Shown one piece after another: positions 11,156-19,718 of a stretch of DNA of 64,000 nucleotides. The notes under the pieces are model-generated. The model ran no database searches, was not told the DNA's origin, and saw only the letters and a list, made by a program, of their open reading frames with translations. The position numbers were made by a program, and so were the translations under genes. The DNA comes from Pseudomonas fluorescens (GTDB lineage: Bacteria; Pseudomonadota; Gammaproteobacteria; Pseudomonadales; Pseudomonadaceae): contig NZ_CABVHY010000005.1 of the NCBI RefSeq assembly GCF_902497875.1, forward strand, positions 1 through 64,000, read 5' to 3'. Each line of letters begins with the position of its first letter. Within the stretch, counting starts at the first letter, position 1.

Positions 11156-12019
11156 TCACAACCGATTGATCGGGATCTTCAGGTAACTCACCCCGTTGTC
11201 CTCGGCCGGCGGCAGATTTCCCGCGCGCACATTGACCTGAATCGCCGGCAGCAACAGCGTCGGCATAGTCCGCCCGGCGTCGCGCTGGTTGCGCATGGCG
11301 ACGAACGCAGCCTGCTCGACGCCATCATGCACATGGATATTGCTTTTGCGTTGTTCGCCGACGCTGCTCAGGCATTGCGACTCACGGCCCGCGGGCGGGT
11401 AGTCGTGGCAGACGTAGAGGCGGGTCTCGGGAGGGAAGGCCAGCAACTTGTGGATTGAGCTGAACATCTGCTGCGCATTGCCACCGGGGAAGTCGCAGCG
11501 GGCGGTGCCGACATCGGGCAGGAACAGCGTATCGCCGACCAGGATCAACTGGTCTTCGATCAGGTACGCCATGTCCGCCGGGGTGTGCCCAGGCACGTGC
11601 AACGCCTTGGCCTTGAGGTTGCCGATAGCGAATTCCTCGTCTGGCGCGAACAGGTGGTCGAACTGCGAGCCGTCGACGGAAAATTCCGGCTCAAGGTTGA
11701 ACAGGGTCTTGAATACTTCCTGAACCTTGCTGATCGACTCGCCGATGGCGATCTTGCCGCCCAGTTCCTGCCGCAAATAGGGTGCGGCGGACAGGTGGTC
11801 GGCATGGGCATGGGTTTCCAGCAGCCACTGCACCTGCAAGCGGTGTTCGTGGACGAAGGCGATCACCCGATCCGCGTGAACAGTCGCGGTGCGCCCTGAG
11901 ACAGGATCGTAGTCGAGCACCGGGTCGACGATCGCGCAGTGCCCGTCATCACCCTCGAAGATCACGTAGGTGTAGGTCGATGATGCTTCGTCCAGGAAGG
12001 CTTGAATCAACGCTGACAT
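11156..12019 (-). CDS. blh: MBL-fold persulfide dioxygenase / Blh-type hydrolase
   Basis: Metallo-beta-lactamase-fold protein (287 aa) of the ETHE1/Blh type, which oxidises glutathione persulfide to sulfite during sulfide detoxification. Metal-ligand motifs are THAHADHLSAAPYL, the His in VPGHTPADMAYL, GDTLFLPDVGTARCDFPGG and YVCHDYPP. The start MSALIQAFLDE at 12019 is chosen because the upstream in-frame extension has no family-like sequence. It diverges from a TauE/SafE permease, the pairing seen in bigR-type sulfide operons. No BigR regulator is in the window. Confidence 0.85.
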   Translation of the reverse strand: MSALIQAFLDEASSTYTYVIFEGDDGHCAIVDPVLDYDPVSGRTATVHADRVIAFVHEHRLQVQWLLETHAHADHLSAAPYLRQELGGKIAIGESISKVQEVFKTLFNLEPEFSVDGSQFDHLFAPDEEFAIGNLKAKALHVPGHTPADMAYLIEDQLILVGDTLFLPDVGTARCDFPGGNAQQMFSSIHKLLAFPPETRLYVCHDYPPAGRESQCLSSVGEQRKSNIHVHDGVEQAAFVAMRNQRDAGRTMPTLLLPAIQVNVRAGNLPPAEDNGVSYLKIPINRL

Positions 12020-12186
12020 AGGGGCAGATCCATTCGGGAGACGTCTAGAGGTTAAGTACTTTATCCGCACACTGACTAGTCTGGATGTGATTTTAAATGA
12101 TGCAAACCTTTGTGGAGTTGTATCGTGGGCGCCATTCAATGGCCGGGTTCTTTCCGGTTTTATTTTAAGTGGATCAAGAGCGTTCT

Positions 12187-12987
12187 ATGCTTCTGGCAAC
12201 ATTCTTTGGTGTGGTGATGGGCCTGGTTCTCGGCTTGACCGGTGCCGGCGGCGGCATTCTCGCGGTGCCGGCGCTGGTGCTGGGATTGGGCTGGAGCATG
12301 ACCCAGGCGGCGCCGGTGGCGCTGTTTGCAGTGGGCAGCGCCGCAGCGGTGGGCGCCATCGATGGCCTGCGACACGGCCTGGTGCGTTACCGCGCGGCGT
12401 TGTTGATTGCCTTGCTCGGGGCCTTGTTTTCGCCGGTGGGTATCTACTTCGCCCATCGCTTGCCGGAAAAAACCCTGATGGTGCTGTTCAGCCTGCTGAT
12501 GGTCATCGTGGCGTGGCGAATGCTGCGTCGCGAATCCCGGGATGCCGGGCCGAGTGATCATGGCAGTGCTTCCTGGGGGCAGAAAAACTGCATGCTCGAT
12601 CAGCAGACCGGGCGTTTTTCCTGGACCGTGAAATGCTCGGCGACCCTCGCCGCATTAGGCGCGGTCACCGGCGTTGTGTCAGGGCTGCTTGGGGTGGGTG
12701 GCGGCTTTCTGATCGTGCCGGCCTTCAAGCAACTGACCGATGTGCAAATGCGCGGAATCGTCGCCACCTCATTGATGGTAATCAGCCTGATTTCGGCGAT
12801 AGGGGTAATCGGTGCGTTCTACGCCGGAGTGTCCATTGACGCCACTGGCGGGGTGTTCATCGTCGCGAGCATCGCCGGCATGCTGCTGGGCCGACGGGTG
12901 TCATCGCGGGTACCGGCCAGAGGCTTGCAGGTGGGGTTCGCGAGCATTTGCATCGTCGTGGCGGGTTATATGTTGTTCAAGGCCTAA
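12187..12987 (+). CDS. TauE/SafE-family sulfite/sulfonate exporter
   Basis: Inner-membrane protein of 266 aa with about eight hydrophobic helices. Family motifs are GLVLGLTGAGGGILAVPAL near the start and its internal repeat [18 protein letters not shown] in the second half. ATG 12187 (MLLATFFGVV) is preferred over an in-frame GTG at 12169. It probably expels sulfite produced by the divergent Blh enzyme. Its last 317 bases are present again at 14832-15148; the first 134 of these (12671-12804) are identical, the rest about 87% identical. The C-terminal part of this gene may therefore be a recombinant. Confidence 0.87.
   Translation: MLLATFFGVVMGLVLGLTGAGGGILAVPALVLGLGWSMTQAAPVALFAVGSAAAVGAIDGLRHGLVRYRAALLIALLGALFSPVGIYFAHRLPEKTLMVLFSLLMVIVAWRMLRRESRDAGPSDHGSASWGQKNCMLDQQTGRFSWTVKCSATLAALGAVTGVVSGLLGVGGGFLIVPAFKQLTDVQMRGIVATSLMVISLISAIGVIGAFYAGVSIDATGGVFIVASIAGMLLGRRVSSRVPARGLQVGFASICIVVAGYMLFKA
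12671..12804 (+). repeat. Left copy of a 134-base perfect direct repeat in tauE
   Basis: Bases 12671-12804 are identical to 14832-14965. The two copies bracket the prolyl-tRNA synthetase cassette. Beyond 12804 the copies continue to the stop codon with about 24 differences in 183 bases, so identity drops abruptly inside the gene. This suggests recombination between diverged alleles rather than a simple tandem duplication. Confidence 0.93.
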
Positions 12988-13033
12988 GCCCTCTACAGCG
13001 CCTGATACTGCCGGGGCTGTTGCTGATCAGGCA

Positions 13034-14524
13034 TCAATATGACTTTGCATACAGTGCCCAGGATTTGGTGGGTTGACCTGTAAATAAACAGGTGGCTGTA
13101 ACCTTGGGTTGAGCGAGAGGAATGCATCGAACGGTTACACCCAGTTCGCTGATGGTTTTCTCAACTTTCTCGTCATCAATGAAGGGGGCGATAACGAATG
13201 TATTGAGTTTGTTCTTGCGTTGGAAGGCTTGTTTAAAGTTTTCAAGCGTAGTAATTGTTTCGGTATTGTCTGACAGCTTTTTCCTGGCACTTTCAAGCAT
13301 GCCTGTCTGAATGGCCTGCAGGGTTTTTGGCAAGTCTTTAACAAAGCTATTCATCTCTACTTTTAATGTTTTTTTGCTGTTGTCTCTGCAGGAATAAGAA
13401 ACCATGTTCTGTTCCAGTTCCTTTATCCCGACCTCGACCCGAACAGGCACACCGCGCTTGATGTGATACCACTTTTTTTCGCCGCCATTCATGTCCCGCT
13501 TATCAACGTTTACACGCAGGTTTTGTCCCTTCAGTTTTTTTCGGGAGATCTGCTTTTGCAACTTGTCGCAGTAAGCATGGATGGCTTCGGCATCCTGTTC
13601 ACTGCGTACGATCGGAACAATGATGACCTGCGTCGGTGCCACCAGCGGTGGGATCACCAGGCCATCGTCATCGCCATGGGCCATGATCATGGCACCAATC
13701 AAACGCGTGGAAACGCCCCACGAAGTAGTCCAGGCCAGTTCTTTTACCCCTTCCTTGTTAACAAAGCGGATGTCTGATGCCTGGGCAAAATTTTGTCCCA
13801 GGAAATGTGAGGTGCCCGCTTGCAAGGCCTTACCGTCCTGCATCATCGCCTCAATGGTGTAGGTACTGACGGCGCCCGGGAAACGTTCCCATGAGCACTT
13901 TTCGCCCTTGATTACTGGTATGGCCAGGTGATCGACAGTAAACCGCTCATAGATATCCAGCATCTTCAGCGACTCGTCCAAGGCCTCTTCACTGGAGCCG
14001 TGAACGGTGTGGCCTTCCTGCCACAGGAACTCTGAGGTGCGTAGGAAGATCCTTGGACGCATTTCCCAGCGCAGGACGTTGGCCCACTGGTTGATGAGTA
14101 GCGGCAGATCCCGATAACTTTGCACCCATCGTGAAAAGGAGGCACCGATCACCGTTTCGCTGGTGGGCCTGATGATCAAAGGCTCTTCCAGTTCGCCAGC
14201 GGGAGTGAGTTTTCCATCTGCGGTCTGTTCCAGACGGTGATGGGTTACGACTGCGCACTCCTTGGCAAAACCATCGACATGTTCTGTTTCTTTTTGAAGA
14301 AAGGATAATGGGATCAAAAGTGGGAAATATGCGTTCACATGGCCTGTATCCTTGAATTTTTGATCAAGCTCTCGTTGAATCTGTTCCCATATACCATAGC
14401 CCCAAGGGCGGATGACCATGCAACCTCTAACGGGAGAATTTTCAGCCAGTTCAGACTGGCTGATGACTTGTTGATACCATTCGGAAAAGTTTTCACTTCT
14501 TGTAGGTGATATTGCGTTTTTCAT
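13034..14524 (-). CDS. proS: Second prolyl-tRNA synthetase, archaeal/eukaryal (type 3) form
   Basis: Class II aminoacyl-tRNA synthetase of 496 aa that charges tRNA-Pro. It belongs to the ProS type without the bacterial editing insertion. N-terminal PVRGCMVIRPWGYGIWE, motif 2 RWEMRPRIFLRTSEFLWQEG, TSHFLGQNFA, and motif 3 TSWGVSTRLIGAMIMAHGDD are present. The C-terminal anticodon domain (VIVPIVRSEQDAEAI) is followed by a short domain ending in tyrosine (LYAKSY), as in the Thermus/eukaryal enzymes. Start ATG 14524 (MKNAISPTRSENFSEW). Base use is distinctly more AT-rich than its neighbours. Core Pseudomonas carries the long bacterial ProRS elsewhere, so this is probably an acquired paralogue, perhaps giving resistance to a ProRS inhibitor; that role is inference. 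Confidence 0.9.
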   Translation of the reverse strand: MKNAISPTRSENFSEWYQQVISQSELAENSPVRGCMVIRPWGYGIWEQIQRELDQKFKDTGHVNAYFPLLIPLSFLQKETEHVDGFAKECAVVTHHRLEQTADGKLTPAGELEEPLIIRPTSETVIGASFSRWVQSYRDLPLLINQWANVLRWEMRPRIFLRTSEFLWQEGHTVHGSSEEALDESLKMLDIYERFTVDHLAIPVIKGEKCSWERFPGAVSTYTIEAMMQDGKALQAGTSHFLGQNFAQASDIRFVNKEGVKELAWTTSWGVSTRLIGAMIMAHGDDDGLVIPPLVAPTQVIIVPIVRSEQDAEAIHAYCDKLQKQISRKKLKGQNLRVNVDKRDMNGGEKKWYHIKRGVPVRVEVGIKELEQNMVSYSCRDNSKKTLKVEMNSFVKDLPKTLQAIQTGMLESARKKLSDNTETITTLENFKQAFQRKNKLNTFVIAPFIDDEKVEKTISELGVTVRCIPLAQPKVTATCLFTGQPTKSWALYAKSY

Positions 14525-14716
14525 AATGCCCCGGCTTTGAGAAGACAGCGTGTGATGTTGAGATTGGTGTTGTGTAGGTGTATGTATATTTTTTGAGGTT
14601 TGAAATTTCAAGAACTGATATTTTTTGTTTGATTTTTCGGAAAATTCTTTCAGACAGATCTGTTTCTTGTAAGGTTGTTTCCTTTTCTTTGCGCGACGCT
14701 TGAGCATCTTTAGGCA
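14525..14716 (-). other. AT-rich leader upstream of the acquired proS
   Basis: About 190 bases of strikingly AT-rich sequence precede the synthetase start, unlike anything on either side. It should hold the promoter of the gene. The proS frame stays open upstream through this stretch (Lys/Gln-rich), but no family-like sequence is seen there. I found no T-box or obvious attenuator hairpin. Confidence 0.5.
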
Positions 14717-14830
14717 TTGCTTGGCGTCATCATCGATTTGCGCAACCACAGCACCATCCAGATCGGCGACACTTTCACCGAAGGCGAGGCACTGGATTTC
14801 ACCGGGATCCCGCACTTCGCCCCGGAACTG
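14717..14830 (+). pseudogene. prfC: Internal fragment of peptide chain release factor 3
   Basis: The frame reads [13 protein letters not shown] then [18 protein letters not shown], which I recognise as the stretch of RF3 (PrfC) around its conserved [12 protein letters not shown] segment. Only about 38 codons are present. The fragment is joined in frame, after GAACTG, to the duplicated tauE 3' end. It cannot encode RF3. It records that the cassette came from, or passed through, a prfC locus. Confidence 0.75.
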
Positions 14831-14831
14831 T

Positions 14832-15148
14832 GCGTTGTGTCAGGGCTGCTTGGGGTGGGTGGCGGCTTTCTGATCGTGCCGGCCTTCAAGCAACTGACCG
14901 ATGTGCAAATGCGCGGAATCGTCGCCACCTCATTGATGGTAATCAGCCTGATTTCGGCGATAGGGATGATCGGTGCGTTCTACGCGGGCGTTTCGATCAA
15001 TTCGACGGGTGTGCTGTTCATTGTCGCGAGCATCGTCGGCATGCTGCTGGGCCGACGGGTGTCATCGCGTGTGCCGGCCAGAGGGTTGCAGGTGGGGTTT
15101 GCGAGCATTTGCATCGTCGTGGCGGGTTATATGCTGGTCAAGGCATAA
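14832..15148 (+). pseudogene. Duplicated 3' end of the tauE/safE gene
   Basis: Codes for the C-terminal 105 residues of the TauE/SafE permease ([18 protein letters not shown] to AGYMLVKA) without the N-terminal half. The first 134 bases equal 12671-12804 exactly. The remainder differs at about 24 of 183 positions and changes several residues (for example INSTGVLF for IDATGGVF). It is fused to the prfC fragment upstream. It probably represents the original chromosomal tauE end displaced by the inserted cassette. Confidence 0.9.
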
Positions 15149-15173
15149 GCAGGTGTAAGGGCTGATGGGGTTT

Positions 15174-15323
15174 TGTGGCGAGGGAGCTTGCTGTGGCGAG
15201 GGGGCTTGCCCCCGTTGGGGCGCGCAGCGGCCCTAAAACCGGCAATCGCGGTTTTTCAGGTAGAACGCATCAGCCGGTTTTACGACTGCTTCGCAGCCGA
15301 ACGGGGGCAAGCCCCCTCGCCAC
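15174..15323. repeat. Inverted REP elements, family 2
   Basis: GTGGCGAGGGGGCTTGCCCC with its tail at 15193-15218 is matched in inverse orientation by AACGGGGGCAAGCCCCCTCG and CCAC at 15300-15323. A truncated extra copy begins near 15175. The 351-base gap between the tauE remnant and the dehydrogenase is otherwise empty apart from the downstream gene's promoter and leader. Confidence 0.8.
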
Positions 15324-15499
15324 AGGGTGTGTGCGAACCCCCACGTCCTTGCAAAAAACCACCGCTGCGGCGAAACCACCGCGCTAGCTGGCGTTGCGCG
15401 CCGATGGGATTCTGGCGCTACGGCCAGCCGAACTTGTTCAGGTGTTTTCCACCCGAGGGAGACGGCATCGAACCGGCCTTCCGACAAGCGAGGTTCACC

Positions 15500-16546
15500 A
15501 TGCAAGCCCTGGTTCTGGAAAAACAACACACCCTGACGATCCGCGACGTTGACCTGCCGTTGCTCATGGGCCCGGACGACGTGCGGATTCGTGTCCACAC
15601 CGTGGGTATCTGCGGCAGCGATGTGCATTACTTTACCCATGGCAAGATCGGTCCGTTCGTGGTCGATCAGCCACTGGTGCTCGGGCATGAAGCGGCGGGA
15701 ACCGTGGTCGAGGTCGGCAGCCGGGTACGGCATCTGGTGGCCGGGGACCGGGTGTGCATGGAGCCGGGGATTCCCGACGCCACCTCGAAAGCCTCGCGCC
15801 TGGGGCTCTACAACATCGACCCGGCAGTGGTGTTCTGGGCTACGCCGCCGGTGCACGGTTGCCTGACGCCGGAAGTGATTCATCCGGCCGCGTTTACCTA
15901 CAAACTCCCGGCCCACGTCAGTTTTGCCGAAGGCGCGCTGGTCGAACCCTTTGCCATCGGCATGCAGGCGGCGGTGAAAGCGCGGATCAAACCCGGCGAT
16001 GTGGCGGTGGTGATCGGTGCCGGGACCATCGGCATCATGACCGCCCTGGCGGCGCTCGCGGCCGGGGCCAGCCAAGTGCTGGTATCGGATCTGATGGAGG
16101 AAAAACTGGCGATTGCTCGCCGCTATGACGGTATCGTTACGCTCAACGTCCGCGAAGCCGAGTTGCCGGCCAGGGTCGCCGAGCTGACCGACAACTGGGG
16201 CGCCGACGTGGTGTTCGAGGCCAGCGGCAGCCCCCGCGCCTATGACGATGCCCTGGCCAGTGTCTGCCCTGGCGGCGCGCTGGTGCTGGTGGGCATGCCG
16301 GTCGAACCGGTGGCATTTGACGTGGTGGCTGCCCAGGCCAAGGAAATCCGTATCGAAACGGTGTTCCGGTATGCCAATGTCTACCAACGGGCGGTAAACC
16401 TGATCGCCAGCGGCAAGGTCGATCTGAAACCGCTGGTCTCGGCGACCTTTCCCTTTGCCCGCGGCGTCGAAGCCTTCGAGCGGGCAGCCAGTGCCTTGCC
16501 GGGGGATGTAAAGCTGCAAATCAGTTTCGACCCGACCTTGAGTTGA
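15500..16546 (+). CDS. Zinc-dependent polyol (xylitol/sorbitol-type) dehydrogenase
   Basis: Medium-chain dehydrogenase of 348 aa that oxidises a polyol such as xylitol, arabitol or sorbitol with NAD+. Catalytic-zinc residues are visible in [10 protein letters not shown] and [13 protein letters not shown], and in [14 protein letters not shown]. The Rossmann motif is [14 protein letters not shown]. The structural-zinc lobe has lost its cysteines ([20 protein letters not shown]), as in a known xylitol-dehydrogenase subgroup. The start ATG 15500 (MQALVLEKQ) is chosen over much longer upstream in-frame openings that read through REP sequence. An AraC regulator follows in the same direction and may control it. 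Confidence 0.85.
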   Translation: MQALVLEKQHTLTIRDVDLPLLMGPDDVRIRVHTVGICGSDVHYFTHGKIGPFVVDQPLVLGHEAAGTVVEVGSRVRHLVAGDRVCMEPGIPDATSKASRLGLYNIDPAVVFWATPPVHGCLTPEVIHPAAFTYKLPAHVSFAEGALVEPFAIGMQAAVKARIKPGDVAVVIGAGTIGIMTALAALAAGASQVLVSDLMEEKLAIARRYDGIVTLNVREAELPARVAELTDNWGADVVFEASGSPRAYDDALASVCPGGALVLVGMPVEPVAFDVVAAQAKEIRIETVFRYANVYQRAVNLIASGKVDLKPLVSATFPFARGVEAFERAASALPGDVKLQISFDPTLS

Positions 16547-16571
16547 CCTGCCAGAATGGAACCCACGGGTG

Positions 16572-17480
16572 ATGAACAGCAAGAAAACAACTGAAAAGCT
16601 CTCCGAGCTTGAAGTGATCTTCACCGAGCCACAGCACAGTTTTCGCTGGTACGAGCATGACTACCCGTACCCGTTGGCGCGCTGGAATCATCATCCGCAG
16701 TTCGAGATCCATTTGATTCGCCATGGCAGCGGCCGGTTGTTCGCCGGGGACTACATCGGCCACTTCGGTTCCGGGCATCTGGCCTTGATCGGCCCTGGAC
16801 TGCCCCATGACTGGATCGGTGACCTGGCGCCCGGCGAGCAGATTATCGGCCGCGATGTGGTGCTGCAGTTCGATGGCGAAAGCTTGTTGAAACTGCGCGA
16901 GACCCTGCCGGAACTGGATGAATTGCACGGCTTGTTCAGTCGGGCGCGGCAGGGCATCGAGTTCAGCGGCGCGACTCGGCGTCAGGCCGCCGAGTTGCTC
17001 GAAGAGATCGGCCGCAGTCACGGCCTGAAGCGCCTTGCGCTGTTTGTCTCGCTGCTGCAAACCCTGAACGAGGCGGGCGCCGGGGAGGGCCGGACCCTGG
17101 CCAGTCAGCAGTACGCGCCGATGCTCGACAGCCTGACCTCCGAGCGCATGGCCCAGGTCTTCGATTACATCCTCAAGGATCTGCATGAAGAGCTGCGCAT
17201 GTCGGTGATCGCCCGCCAACTGGAGATGAGCGAGCCGGCCTTTTCACGGTTCTTCAAACGCACCACCGGGCACACCTTCGTCGACCTGACCCGCAAACTG
17301 CGAATCCAGCGCGCCTGTCGTCTGTTGCTGCAAAGCCGGCTTTCGATTTCGGACATCTGTTTCGAGGTGGGCTATGCCAACCTGTCGAACTTCAATCGGC
17401 ACTTTCGCCATGAAATGGCCGAGACACCGTCGGAGTATCGCAAGCGCCTGGAACGCGGACCTCTTCACCCGCAGGTTTGA
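16572..17480 (+). CDS. AraC-family transcriptional regulator
   Basis: 302-aa regulator with an N-terminal cupin-like effector domain (HPQFEIHLIRHGSGRLF, LIGPGLPHDWIGD) and a C-terminal double helix-turn-helix (FDYILKDLHEELRMSVIARQ; EPAFSRFFKRTTGHTF; ISDICFEVGYANLSNFNRHF; TPSEYRKR). This AraC subgroup commonly controls sugar or polyol catabolism, which fits the dehydrogenase gene just upstream; the link is inference from adjacency. A GTG three bases before the ATG is an alternative start. Confidence 0.85.
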   Translation: MNSKKTTEKLSELEVIFTEPQHSFRWYEHDYPYPLARWNHHPQFEIHLIRHGSGRLFAGDYIGHFGSGHLALIGPGLPHDWIGDLAPGEQIIGRDVVLQFDGESLLKLRETLPELDELHGLFSRARQGIEFSGATRRQAAELLEEIGRSHGLKRLALFVSLLQTLNEAGAGEGRTLASQQYAPMLDSLTSERMAQVFDYILKDLHEELRMSVIARQLEMSEPAFSRFFKRTTGHTFVDLTRKLRIQRACRLLLQSRLSISDICFEVGYANLSNFNRHFRHEMAETPSEYRKRLERGPLHPQV

Positions 17481-17520
17481 TGGTTGAACACCGAGAGATT
17501 TTTGACGCACGCGAGATCGC

Positions 17521-17620
17521 CAAGATCGCAACCTGCGGCAGCTCCTACAGAATCGTGTACATCCGTTATTTCGCGGTTGTACCCGGTTGGTGTAGGAGCT
17601 GCCGCAGGCTGCGATCTTTT
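17521..17620. repeat. Inverted REP pair, family 3
   Basis: CAAGATCGCAACCTGCGGCA GCTCCTAC at 17521-17548 is inverted at 17592-17620 (GTAGGAGCTGCCGCAGGCTG CGATCTTTT). It sits between convergent araC-type and copD genes, where it could act as a bidirectional stop signal. The same family occurs at 23827-23928 and 39465-39540, with a decayed copy at 41252-41297. Confidence 0.85.
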
Positions 17621-17638
17621 GATCTTCGTGTCGAAAAC

Positions 17639-18511
17639 TCAATCACCCATCGGCGGCATCGTCCCCAGCAACGAAACCGCCGCCACCGCGGCCACCCCCA
17701 GCAGCCATTCCATGATCACGCTGGTACGCAGCGTCGACAGGCGCTGCTCGCAGTCGTTCACCCGCAGCCAATTGAACAGCGCCAGCGCCAGCATGCCGCC
17801 GACGAGGGCGACCTTGATCAGCAGGATCAGCGCAAAACCGGAGAGCAGCGGCGTCGGCCAAAAGACCCCGGTGAGTACCCGGATATTGATCAAACCTGTG
17901 ACCAGCAAACCGGCCACCAGTCCATAACCGATACCGCTGAAGCGTCGCAGTATCACACCGATCGGTTGGCCTGCGGGTTGCAGCAGGATCAATGCCAGCA
18001 CCATCAACCCGCCGAGCCAGGCGCCGACGCAGGCCAGGTGAATCAGCTGATTGAGGATCAACAGCTGGCCGTCGAGACCGTCGAGCATGGCGCCGTGGCC
18101 GACCGGCGCCAATGTGGCCAGCAGCAGGCTCGTGAGGACGAAACGTAAGGTCAATGAGGTTTGCAATCGGGTCATCAGGCAAACGACCAGCAACAGATTG
18201 AGCAACAGGTGCCAGCTCCAGACCTGTCCGAAAAAGGTCTTGTTCAGGACTAATTGCACGGTCGGCAGGTCAAACGCCGCCGGCCATGACCCGGCCATGC
18301 TGGCGGTGATCAGCAGTAACCAGCAAAGCCCGCTGGCCAGGGCCAACAAGGCGAGCAGTTTTGTCACGCCGTTGAGGCGTCGATCCAGAGTCGCGAGCGC
18401 CTCGGTCAGCGGCGCGCGGCCCAACAGCAAGGGTCTGAAGATACAGGCGCCAAACAGCATCAACACCACGGCGAAATGCAGGAAACGACACAGCACCAGC
18501 GCGTTCGACAT
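17639..18511 (-). CDS. copD: Copper resistance protein CopD
   Basis: Polytopic inner-membrane protein of 290 aa with about eight hydrophobic helices. It begins MSNALVLCRFLHFAVV, with the His in the first helix typical of CopD, and contains GHGAMLDGLDGQLLILNQ and LIHLACVGAWLGGLMVL. CopD works with periplasmic CopC in copper uptake or homeostasis. It lies 3 bases after copC, so the two are an operon. No copAB or CopRS regulators are adjacent. Confidence 0.87.
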   Translation of the reverse strand: MSNALVLCRFLHFAVVLMLFGACIFRPLLLGRAPLTEALATLDRRLNGVTKLLALLALASGLCWLLLITASMAGSWPAAFDLPTVQLVLNKTFFGQVWSWHLLLNLLLVVCLMTRLQTSLTLRFVLTSLLLATLAPVGHGAMLDGLDGQLLILNQLIHLACVGAWLGGLMVLALILLQPAGQPIGVILRRFSGIGYGLVAGLLVTGLINIRVLTGVFWPTPLLSGFALILLIKVALVGGMLALALFNWLRVNDCEQRLSTLRTSVIMEWLLGVAAVAAVSLLGTMPPMGD

Positions 18512-18514
18512 GAA

Positions 18515-18880
18515 TTACTGGCCGACCTTGAAGCGGTAATGGCCTTGGCTTTTGTGGGTGTCGACCGATACCGCCTGCCACTCGACCTTGTAGTCACCGG
18601 CTGCCAGCGGCGCTGCCGGGGTCACGATCAGGGTCTTTTTGTCGGTGGCTTCGGTGGTGATGCTTTTGACCGGCACATCGATGCCGTCCTTGCTCAGGCT
18701 GACTTTGCTGAAGGCTGCCTCAACCCCTTCGGAAAACAACAAGCGCAGTTCCTGGGGTGCAACAACGGTGCTCTCGGCTGCCGGTATCGCGCTTTCCAGA
18801 TGGGTGTGGGCGAACACCGAAGATACGGCGAGCAGCGAGCTCAGCAGGGCGGTGAGGGTCAGGCGTTTTTTGAGCAGCAT
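18515..18880 (-). CDS. copC: Periplasmic copper-binding protein CopC
   Basis: 121-aa protein with a signal peptide (MLLKKRLTLTALLSSLLAVS SVFA) that releases a mature N-terminus starting with His-Thr-His, the amino-terminal Cu(II) site of CopC. The single beta-sandwich domain follows (LESAIPAAESTV, LRLLFSEGVEAAFS, VEWQAVSVDTHKSQGHYRF), with the second His ligand region in the C-terminal motif. First gene of copCD. Confidence 0.9.
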   Translation of the reverse strand: MLLKKRLTLTALLSSLLAVSSVFAHTHLESAIPAAESTVVAPQELRLLFSEGVEAAFSKVSLSKDGIDVPVKSITTEATDKKTLIVTPAAPLAAGDYKVEWQAVSVDTHKSQGHYRFKVGQ

Positions 18881-19045
18881 CGTTGGGCACCTTCAATGAG
18901 TACAACGTGGCGTCAATAGAACATGAAGCGCGCGAGGAGTGAAATGCCCGCGGGGGAAGTCTAGCGTAAGAAGATTCGTTTTCGGCTGTCGCCCCGAGCT
19001 AGAGCGGATGCTAGTCTTGAGCAACGCTGTAGCCAGGGAGCCCTC

Positions 19046-19666
19046 ATGGGCAATCACAAGATCGAGATCCGTCGCAGTAACGTCGAGAAAATTCTGCTGG
19101 CGGCGGAAAAAATCTTCGCCGAGAAGGGCTATGGCAGTACCGCGATGGCCGATATTGCCAAGGAAGTGCAACTGCCGCGCTCCAACCTGCATTACTACTT
19201 CAGCACCAAGAGCGAATTGTACAGCGCGGTATTGTTCGACCTGCTGGAAGTCTGGAAGCAGGACGCGCTGTGCTTCGAGATGTTCGACGATCCGCGGGTG
19301 GTGCTCAGCAGCTATATCCGCGCCAAGATGAACCACTCCCGCAGCCGGCCTTATGGCTCGAAAGTCTGGGCCAATGAAATCATCCACGGCGCACCGACCT
19401 TGGGTGTGGCGCTGGATGCCAGCCTGTACGACTGGGCGAAAATGAAGGAAGCGAAGATTCGTCAGTGGGTGGAAGACAAACGCATCCTCGCGGTAGAGCC
19501 CTCGAGTCTGCTGTACATGATCTGGGCCTCGACCCAGCATTACGCCGACTTCGATCACCAGGTGATGATCCTCAATGATCACCAGCCGCTGTCGGACATG
19601 CAGTTCGAGCGGGCGGTGCAGACGGTGACCAGTGTGATTTTGCGGGGGATTGGGTTGGAGCCTTGA
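19046..19666 (+). CDS. TetR-family regulator of the RutR/YcdC type
   Basis: 206-aa repressor with an N-terminal TetR helix-turn-helix (NVEKILLAAEKIFAEKGYGS, MADIAKEVQLPRSNLHYYFS) and a RutR-like C-terminal domain (RSRPYGSKVWANEIIHGAP, IWASTQHYADFDHQV). RutR senses uracil in E. coli. Here the gene is next to the reductive pyrimidine genes, so it probably controls them (inference). ATG 19046 has GGGAG upstream. The last 42 bases (19625-19666) are repeated imperfectly at 20903-20942 on the far side of the RHS gene. Confidence 0.87.
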   Translation: MGNHKIEIRRSNVEKILLAAEKIFAEKGYGSTAMADIAKEVQLPRSNLHYYFSTKSELYSAVLFDLLEVWKQDALCFEMFDDPRVVLSSYIRAKMNHSRSRPYGSKVWANEIIHGAPTLGVALDASLYDWAKMKEAKIRQWVEDKRILAVEPSSLLYMIWASTQHYADFDHQVMILNDHQPLSDMQFERAVQTVTSVILRGIGLEP

Positions 19667-19718
19667 TCTGAGCGCGGTAGCCGTGATTTGTCACTTACGT
19701 ACGTTGGCAAGATAAATA

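Noticed and set aside
13034..14524. Normal housekeeping bacterial ProRS
   Set aside because: It is about 75 residues shorter than the usual bacterial enzyme, lacks the editing insertion and ends in the type 3 C-terminal tyrosine domain.
14525..14716. T-box or proline-codon attenuator before the second proS
   Set aside because: No specifier loop, conserved T-box sequence, proline-rich leader peptide or terminator hairpin could be found.
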